The notes under the pieces were generated by a model that did no database searches, was not told where the DNA came from, and saw nothing but the letters and a program-made list of their open reading frames with translations. Below are positions 59,393 through 64,000 of a stretch of DNA of 64,000 nt, one piece after another; within the stretch, counting starts at the first letter, position 1, and every line of letters begins with the position of its first letter. The position numbers and the translations under genes are program-made. Source of the stretch: an uncultured archaeon (lineage in GTDB: Archaea > Nanobdellota > Nanobdellia > Pacearchaeales > GW2011-AR1); the NCBI GenBank assembly GCA_902385655.1, contig CABMGO010000005.1, positions 184,693 through 248,692 of the forward strand, given 5' to 3'.

Positions 59393-60325
59393 CTAGAGAG
59401 GTGTTTTTTCCAGAGGAAGCAAATTTGGAAGATTAGATCCTGGAGATCCGCTGCTAGACGAACCGAATAATCCGCGTAATTTCGATTCATCCTCGGACTT
59501 AATCGGCAGAATAACTGAAATAGCTGGATGAACAATCTCAGATTCCCCAGAACCAACAGGCCCAACAAAATAACCTTCTTTAGAAACTAACTTAGCCAAA
59601 TAAAAATCTCCAGAATCACTAGTTACAGTTTTGAAACCTGAAAAATCTTTATCAAACTCAAAACCAGAAAACTGAGAAAGAGTACATTCTTCTCGTAATT
59701 TAACATCAGAAGAGTAAGGGCAAGAGTTTATCGCACTAGAAATCTTTCTGAAGTCAACAAGATCAAATAAACTAAGTGAAGAATTGTAGGTAATCATTTT
59801 ACTATAAGAAATCTTTATTCCGTTTTTCTCTTCTCCATTAACATTAATGCTTGTTCTTGTAGAAATTTTGTCCCCATCAAAATCAAATTGCGCATTCTTT
59901 AAAGCTAAGAATATTTCTTTATCACTAGAAGTATATTGAGGATAGCTGCTTACTAAAGAGTCATACTTCTTTTGAACCAATGACTCAAATTTTGTTCTAT
60001 AAGTTAATTCAGAAGCAGCATTTCCATTTTGAAGCTTAGAATAATCAAAAACATTGTAGTTATTCCCGTCAGTTAATTTAAAATTAAAATTATATTCGGA
60101 AATAAGTTGGTTATATGCATAAAAAATAGATTCATCCGAAAATGTTTTCAACTGAAGATAAGCTACGTCATCCTGAAAATTGGATCTAACAACCGAACCA
60201 ATATCAACCATCTCTCTATCTAGAATAGATTTATGTTTCGCAAATGCATAAAGAGAAGTAAAGCAAACGACAATTACCATTATTATAAAAATGAGTGTAG
60301 ACAAACTTGCTCTTTTGTTTTTCAT
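59393..60325 (-). CDS. Pilin-like protein 1 (class III-like N-terminus)
   Basis: 310 residues from ATG 60325. N-terminus MKNKRASLSTLIFIIMVIVVCF: a short basic leader, a K-R-A junction and a hydrophobic helix, like archaeal prepilins. Large external domain with few Cys (SAINSCPYSS, REECTLSQF) and a Ser/Gly-rich end. 4 nt after the upstream gene. The in-frame extension upstream lies inside that gene and is not used. Confidence 0.55.
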   Translation of the reverse strand: MKNKRASLSTLIFIIMVIVVCFTSLYAFAKHKSILDREMVDIGSVVRSNFQDDVAYLQLKTFSDESIFYAYNQLISEYNFNFKLTDGNNYNVFDYSKLQNGNAASELTYRTKFESLVQKKYDSLVSSYPQYTSSDKEIFLALKNAQFDFDGDKISTRTSINVNGEEKNGIKISYSKMITYNSSLSLFDLVDFRKISSAINSCPYSSDVKLREECTLSQFSGFEFDKDFSGFKTVTSDSGDFYLAKLVSKEGYFVGPVGSGESEIVHPAISVILPIKSEDESKLRGLFGSSSSGSPGSNLPNLLPLEKTPL

Positions 60326-60329
60326 ATTA

Positions 60330-60932
60330 TTACCTCTGAACGGCGCTAATACCAAATCTGGCAAAGCCCATACCTTTAGTTTCAAAATAAACCCTGTACA
60401 GTCTTCCATCTGAACTCAGATTAAAACTTATTTCTCCAGGAACATAATCCCAAATATTTTGATAAGAAACTTTTATTCCTTGCTGGTCCAACTTAGAAAC
60501 AATTCCCTCAGAATCCGTAACATCAAAATTATCCACTAGTACCATCCCATTAAGAGACCAGTCTATATGTTTTGAACCAAAATTAAAAGTCAAATAAGCT
60601 GGAGAGACACGTCCATTCGATTTAGAAAAAATTTCCCGAGAGATAATATTTAAAAAAACCGCGAACGGATCTGTGACTAAGAAAGCATAATTCGCACCAA
60701 AAATTTCATAACTAAAATTATTGTAAACACCGACGTGACTATAATCTTCCATTAAAATAAGCTGCCTCAAGCTATCCTGCTTATAAAAATCTCCCAAATA
60801 AATTTCTCCACGGTTCTCCTGAACTGGTAAAAAGAAAAAACTAGAGGTAATATAAAAAAGAATAAGCAGTAAAGCAGTAACAATTATTGCAAAAAACCAA
60901 CTTATTCCTTCAGCAACTCCTTTCTTATTCAT
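60330..60932 (-). CDS. Pilin-like protein 2
   Basis: 200 residues from ATG 60932: MNKKGVAEGISWFFAIIV, a NKKG junction then a long hydrophobic helix (ALLLILFYITSSFFFL). External domain without Cys. Overlaps the preceding gene by 8 nt. Ends EKTKGMGFARFGISAVQR-like sequence (FARFGISAVQR). Confidence 0.55.
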   Translation of the reverse strand: MNKKGVAEGISWFFAIIVTALLLILFYITSSFFFLPVQENRGEIYLGDFYKQDSLRQLILMEDYSHVGVYNNFSYEIFGANYAFLVTDPFAVFLNIISREIFSKSNGRVSPAYLTFNFGSKHIDWSLNGMVLVDNFDVTDSEGIVSKLDQQGIKVSYQNIWDYVPGEISFNLSSDGRLYRVYFETKGMGFARFGISAVQR

Positions 60933-61479
60933 TTTTTCCCTCCCAAATTCCAGAGATATTGCCAACATTGATTCTACTTCCAGAATATTGTGAAGCAATG
61001 AGGACGTTAAAAAAAGCAACTTTTCGTACATCTCCCTCTTCCAGATAGTATACTGGAATTACATTTGTTCTATTCAAACACGACGGAGAATAGGGATTAG
61101 TAACTTGAGAACTAATTTCGCAATCAGAATACAAACTGCCATCACCTAATTTAATCGGCTCAACCAATAAAGATTTCTGAGCATCTTTGTCTACAATGTC
61201 TAAATAAATTAAAAACCTTAGATCTTGTATACTTTTCTGATCCCGCATATGACAAAATTCAGATAAATTAAAACCTTCCTCCAAAACCTCTGGCCTCAAA
61301 TAAGAATTACTAACCAAACAATCATAAAGATTAGAATAAACGATTTCAGTTTGTAGCCCCCGAACATCAACTGGTTTAGCAAAGAAATTAATTGCAGTTA
61401 AAAACACTACAACAAAAACAAACATCGACGCTAAAAACCACCAAAAAACCATCAACTTTTCGCCACGTTTATTTTTCAT
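60925..61479 (-). CDS. Pilin-like protein 3
   Basis: 184 residues: MKNKRGEKLMVFWWFLASMF then a hydrophobic helix. KRG junction as in the neighbouring proteins. External domain has Cys in YDCLVSN, FCHMRDQ, DCEIS and SCLNR, possibly two disulfides. Confidence 0.55.
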   Translation of the reverse strand: MKNKRGEKLMVFWWFLASMFVFVVVFLTAINFFAKPVDVRGLQTEIVYSNLYDCLVSNSYLRPEVLEEGFNLSEFCHMRDQKSIQDLRFLIYLDIVDKDAQKSLLVEPIKLGDGSLYSDCEISSQVTNPYSPSCLNRTNVIPVYYLEEGDVRKVAFFNVLIASQYSGSRINVGNISGIWEGKNE

Positions 61480-61587
61480 TTTGCGAATCCATTCCCCTTC
61501 GCAAGATAGCGAAGAATTAAGCTATCACTAACATAATTGACGCCCCGCAGGGTGATCCCTTGGGGAACGACTATGAACGAAGCGAAT
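61480..61587. other. Short intergenic spacer with repeats
   Basis: Contains the GCAG-hairpin repeat (61545-61570) and the GAACGAAGCGAA motif (61575-61586). No gene. Confidence 0.35.
61545..61570 (+). repeat. Short GCAG-hairpin repeat, copy C
   Basis: CCGCAGGGTG followed by ATCCC-TTG-GGGA, the same hairpin as copies A and B with one stem pair changed on both arms. Just past the stop of the gene at 61588. Confidence 0.5.
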
Positions 61588-62022
61588 TTAATTAGAGTCA
61601 CTTTTTCCCACCTCAATCACAAGAACCTGAGATTGATCATTTATATTTACTGTAGAAGTTTTTACGGTTTTGTTAGACATTAACCTAAAATTGAAGCCAC
61701 CAGTATCCGCTAACTTTATTTGAACACTAGGATCTAGATTATTATAACTAAAAAATTCTCTCTTGAAGCTCGATTCAAAATCACTTTTAAATAATTTATT
61801 TGTTTTTGAAATCTGATAAGGAATAGAAATGTCAAACTCGAGCACCGTTCCAGGCAATGAGTCTTCAATAGCTAAACCAATTTTTTTCGCATAAATTTCC
61901 TCGTAATAAAGAGAAGACGTAGATGCCTTGGCTACATAAATCAACAAAACTGAAAAAAGAAGTATACTTGCCACAATCAAAACTATCTCCGATACTGCAG
62001 TCTCACTCGCCCTCTTATTCAT
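61588..62022 (-). CDS. Pilin-like protein 4
   Basis: 144 residues: MNKRASETAVSEIVLIVASI then a hydrophobic helix (LLFSVLLIYVAKA). The KRA-SE pattern with a Glu a few residues into the helix is close to archaellin/adhesion-pilin starts. External beta-rich domain without Cys. Confidence 0.6.
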   Translation of the reverse strand: MNKRASETAVSEIVLIVASILLFSVLLIYVAKASTSSLYYEEIYAKKIGLAIEDSLPGTVLEFDISIPYQISKTNKLFKSDFESSFKREFFSYNNLDPSVQIKLADTGGFNFRLMSNKTVKTSTVNINDQSQVLVIEVGKSDSN

Positions 62023-62079
62023 AGAGAATAGATAGAAAAGAACTTTAAAAAACTTGACAATTTCAAAATTTATATTTTA

Positions 62080-63108
62080 CTAAACAATATTTGCAAACTC
62101 AACTTTAGCTTTATCAGTGTTGAAACTCTCAAATCCCTTAGCAGAATAATCTGTTAGGAAAACACCGGAAACGGCACCTTCTTTTAATCCGGGAGCAACA
62201 TAACTTTTGTAAAGATCATCGCCAATTCCCCATCCGAAAGCACCTGCAGTCCCCAAAACAGCTACTTGTCCCCCAAGTGAACCAATAGTGGTTGCTCTGC
62301 CTAGAAAACCTGCAGCCTTAAATCCTGCACCGCCAAATGAACCCATAAGCAGAGTTGTCGTCCCAACAGCAGCCAAAGCACCAATAACTCCTCCCGCCTT
62401 ACTAACTGAAGACTCCAAATAGAAAATTGCCTTTTGACTTGTCAAGTCTATATTATCGTTTATCGTGCTTCCAACAACCGCGTTGCCAGCATACAATTGC
62501 AAAGTGTCTCCATCATTTGCATTTCTAAAATAGTCCCAGTAAGATATTTCTTTTCCAGGAACTTTATGTGAAAGAAGATATGAATTCATACCACTTACAG
62601 ACTGAATGTCATTAGTAACACTATCATCAAACATAACTCTTGAACAAACAATAATCTTTCCATTAATAGGATTATTAGTAATTTCCCTAGTAAAAATTTG
62701 TAAATTTCCCTCACCGAGCATATTCCAGCAGTCAGCCATTTCTCTAGCAAGAATCATTTTTATTTGAGTTTCCTTGTTCTCTTTACTCCCCGTTAATCTT
62801 TCAGTAACATAAGTGCTTCCTAACCCAAAATCTTCTGAGTTTCCAACTTCGCAGTTTCCCTTTTCAATAACATTTGAGGTAACACAAATTCTTTTTGTTT
62901 TGCAAGATAACGGAACTGCGTTTTTCAAGCTTAAAGTATCAGTTATACTTGCTCGAACAACTGCCGATTCCATACAAGCAGTTCTATCGACATCTCCGCT
63001 AAAATTAAATCTCATAAAAACCAAAACAATAACGACAAGACTAACAATAATCACAACCAAACTAACAATAAACCAGTTCACATCTCCCTTTTTATTACTA
63101 AAATACAT
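62080..63108 (-). CDS. Pilin-like protein 5, large
   Basis: 342 residues: MYFSNKKGDVNWFIVSLVVI, NKKG junction and hydrophobic helix (VVIIVSLVVIVLVFM). Cys-containing external domain (ACMESA, SCKTKRICV, NCEVG, DCWNM, VCSR), then a Gly/Ala-rich hydrophobic segment (about 233-300, GGVIGALAAVGTTTLLMG) that may reenter or cross the membrane. Largest member of the cluster. Confidence 0.55.
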   Translation of the reverse strand: MYFSNKKGDVNWFIVSLVVIIVSLVVIVLVFMRFNFSGDVDRTACMESAVVRASITDTLSLKNAVPLSCKTKRICVTSNVIEKGNCEVGNSEDFGLGSTYVTERLTGSKENKETQIKMILAREMADCWNMLGEGNLQIFTREITNNPINGKIIVCSRVMFDDSVTNDIQSVSGMNSYLLSHKVPGKEISYWDYFRNANDGDTLQLYAGNAVVGSTINDNIDLTSQKAIFYLESSVSKAGGVIGALAAVGTTTLLMGSFGGAGFKAAGFLGRATTIGSLGGQVAVLGTAGAFGWGIGDDLYKSYVAPGLKEGAVSGVFLTDYSAKGFESFNTDKAKVEFANIV

Positions 63109-63144
63109 TCTCAGTATAAGAAAGAAGGATTTTTAATCTTTATG

Positions 63145-63252
63145 TTAACCGGTCATCATTCTTACAAATTTGTAAACTCCAATAACAAGAAGTGCAATAA
63201 TGATTGCCCATAAAATCCAGTTACCAAGTTCAGACTCAGTATTCTCAGCCAT
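63145..63252 (-). CDS. 35-residue single-pass membrane protein
   Basis: Reads MAENTESELGNWILWAIII, then ALLVIGVYKFVRMMTG: acidic short N-terminus, one membrane helix, basic end. A TATA-like box (63275-63282) lies about 27 nt upstream, giving a leaderless start. Embedded in the pilin-like cluster, so probably part of the same apparatus. Confidence 0.55.
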   Translation of the reverse strand: MAENTESELGNWILWAIIIALLVIGVYKFVRMMTG

Positions 63253-63303
63253 AACTAATAAATAAAAAAGAGATTAATAAACCTGACTAAAAAATAATTA
63301 AAC

Positions 63304-63831
63304 TTATTTTGTCATTGCTAGAGTAGGATAAGCAGCCAACGCTTGAGAAGAAACATCTGTAGTTCCAAATGTTACAACAGCATTTGCTTGAGGAGTAGCT
63401 GCTTTGAAAGAACAAGAAGTTCCGGAGATAGTTACAACATCTCCTGTATTCAACTCTCCCTTTCCTGCAAGAGTTATACACTCTCTTTGTGCATAGGAGC
63501 CACCAGAGCAATCAATAGGAGTAGCGGAACCATATTCTTTGTAAAGATCATAACAGTTAGAATAAAGAGTTTTTGACGAAAGAACAGAACCTGTCGATCT
63601 TACTTTATAGTCCATACAATATCTATCCACATTACCTTTGAAAAGAGAATTATCACAAGCAGTTAATAATATTTTATCTTCGTCAGGAATAACTTTTGAA
63701 GCACCTTGTGAAGGAGAAATAACAAATTTGTAAATCAGAAGGCCCAAAGCTGCTAAGACAAGAAGAGCAACCACAGCATAAACAACTTCATTCTGGCTAG
63801 CCTGTCCCTTTTTATTAAACCTCATTTGCAT
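63304..63831 (-). CDS. Pilin-like protein 6
   Basis: 175 residues from ATG 63831 (25 nt from TATA tttataaa at 63851-63861). MQMRFNKKGQASQNEVVYAV then hydrophobic helix (VALLVLAALGLLIYKF): NKKG junction with Glu at +7, close to type IV pilin starts. External domain with three Cys pairs possible (TACDNS, YCMDYK, NCYDLY, DCSGG, ECITL, SCSFK). First gene of the cluster. Confidence 0.6.
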   Translation of the reverse strand: MQMRFNKKGQASQNEVVYAVVALLVLAALGLLIYKFVISPSQGASKVIPDEDKILLTACDNSLFKGNVDRYCMDYKVRSTGSVLSSKTLYSNCYDLYKEYGSATPIDCSGGSYAQRECITLAGKGELNTGDVVTISGTSCSFKAATPQANAVVTFGTTDVSSQALAAYPTLAMTK

Positions 63832-63914
63832 TCTATCTATAAAAATTCCTAGTTTATAAACATTTTTATTTTTACTTTTAACGTTTATAAAAAACAAATT
63901 CTAATTTGTTTCAG

Positions 63915-64000
63915 TTTAAGGACGAACAATTCGCTTCGAGCAAAACCAGATTACACAAAGATAAATTTACGAAATGCGAATTGGGAGGATCGCAGAGGTC
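63915..64000 (+). repeat. Structured repeat, copy cut by the window end
   Basis: GACGAACAATTCGCTTCGAG (63921-63940) matches the segment at 48718-48737 with two changes. CAATTCGC (63927-63934) pairs exactly with GCGAATTG (63976-63983), while the other copy has CGATTCGC/GCAAATCG, a paired substitution. Upstream of the first pilin-like gene. Confidence 0.5.

Noticed and set aside
1..64000. CRISPR array, transposase, prophage or rRNA genes
   Set aside because: No regularly spaced repeats, no cas-like proteins, no DDE/HUH-type transposase motifs, no integrase, no rRNA-like sequence found by reading both strands.

Overview
This is a single AT-rich stretch of an archaeal chromosome, most likely from a small-genome DPANN lineage of the Pacearchaeota/Woesearchaeota type. 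The evidence is an archaeal RNA polymerase operon (rpoH-rpoB-rpoA-rpl30e-nusA-rps12-rps7), aEF-2, clamp loader RfcS/RfcL, FEN1 with a PIP box, family B DNA polymerase, TFS, Cdc48/VAT, eL41, a Ser-His-Asp (ER-type) signal peptidase, type 2 methionine aminopeptidase and tRNA genes without encoded CCA. Most genes have a TATA-like box centred about 25-28 nt before the start codon, which implies mostly leaderless mRNAs. I used that spacing to choose several starts. The lineage call is inference; the archaeal call is firm. I saw no CRISPR array, transposase, prophage or rRNA.

Layout. 1-1.5 kb: a tightly overlapping operon of small proteins. 1.6-6.7 kb: hypotheticals, a KaiC-like ATPase with two membrane partners, an HD hydrolase and an HExxH protein. 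6.7-11.1 kb: aEF-2, a DNPH1-like nucleotide hydrolase and a methyltransferase. 11.3-20.9 kb: the transcription/translation operon on the minus strand. 21-36 kb: thymidine kinase, three tRNAs in the wider region (Lys-CTT, Gln-CTG, Lys-TTT), seryl-tRNA synthetase, endonuclease III, a radical SAM protein, the RFC clamp loader and a DsbA-like membrane protein. 34.4-41.3 kb: a DNA-precursor block (ThyX-like protein, thymidylate kinase, NrdR, class II ribonucleotide reductase NrdJ, kinase-dCMP deaminase fusion). 41-57.8 kb: TFS and a paralogue, signal peptidase, an isolated F1-gamma-like protein, superoxide dismutase, Cdc48, MetAP, an m5C methyltransferase with a PUA partner, an [FeFe]-hydrogenase-like protein, an MFS transporter, PolB and FEN1. 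57.8-63.9 kb: an Asn-rich surface protein, then a minus-strand cluster of pilin-like proteins with N-K-K/R-G/A type N-termini.

Most unusual points. (1) rpoB is cut by one in-frame TAA exactly where a conserved Gln is expected. (2) A structured element of about 85 nt, with compensatory base changes, lies in the predicted 5' leader of both rps12 and nrdR, although leaders are normally absent here. (3) Several intergenic regions carry long perfect inverted repeats (15-17 bp) around nested hairpins, and small hairpin repeats recur after genes and once inside polB. (4) A fused double ThyX-like protein has complementary loss of signature motifs. (5) There is a minimal [FeFe]-hydrogenase-like protein, a lone F1-gamma homologue and a multi-pilin cluster.
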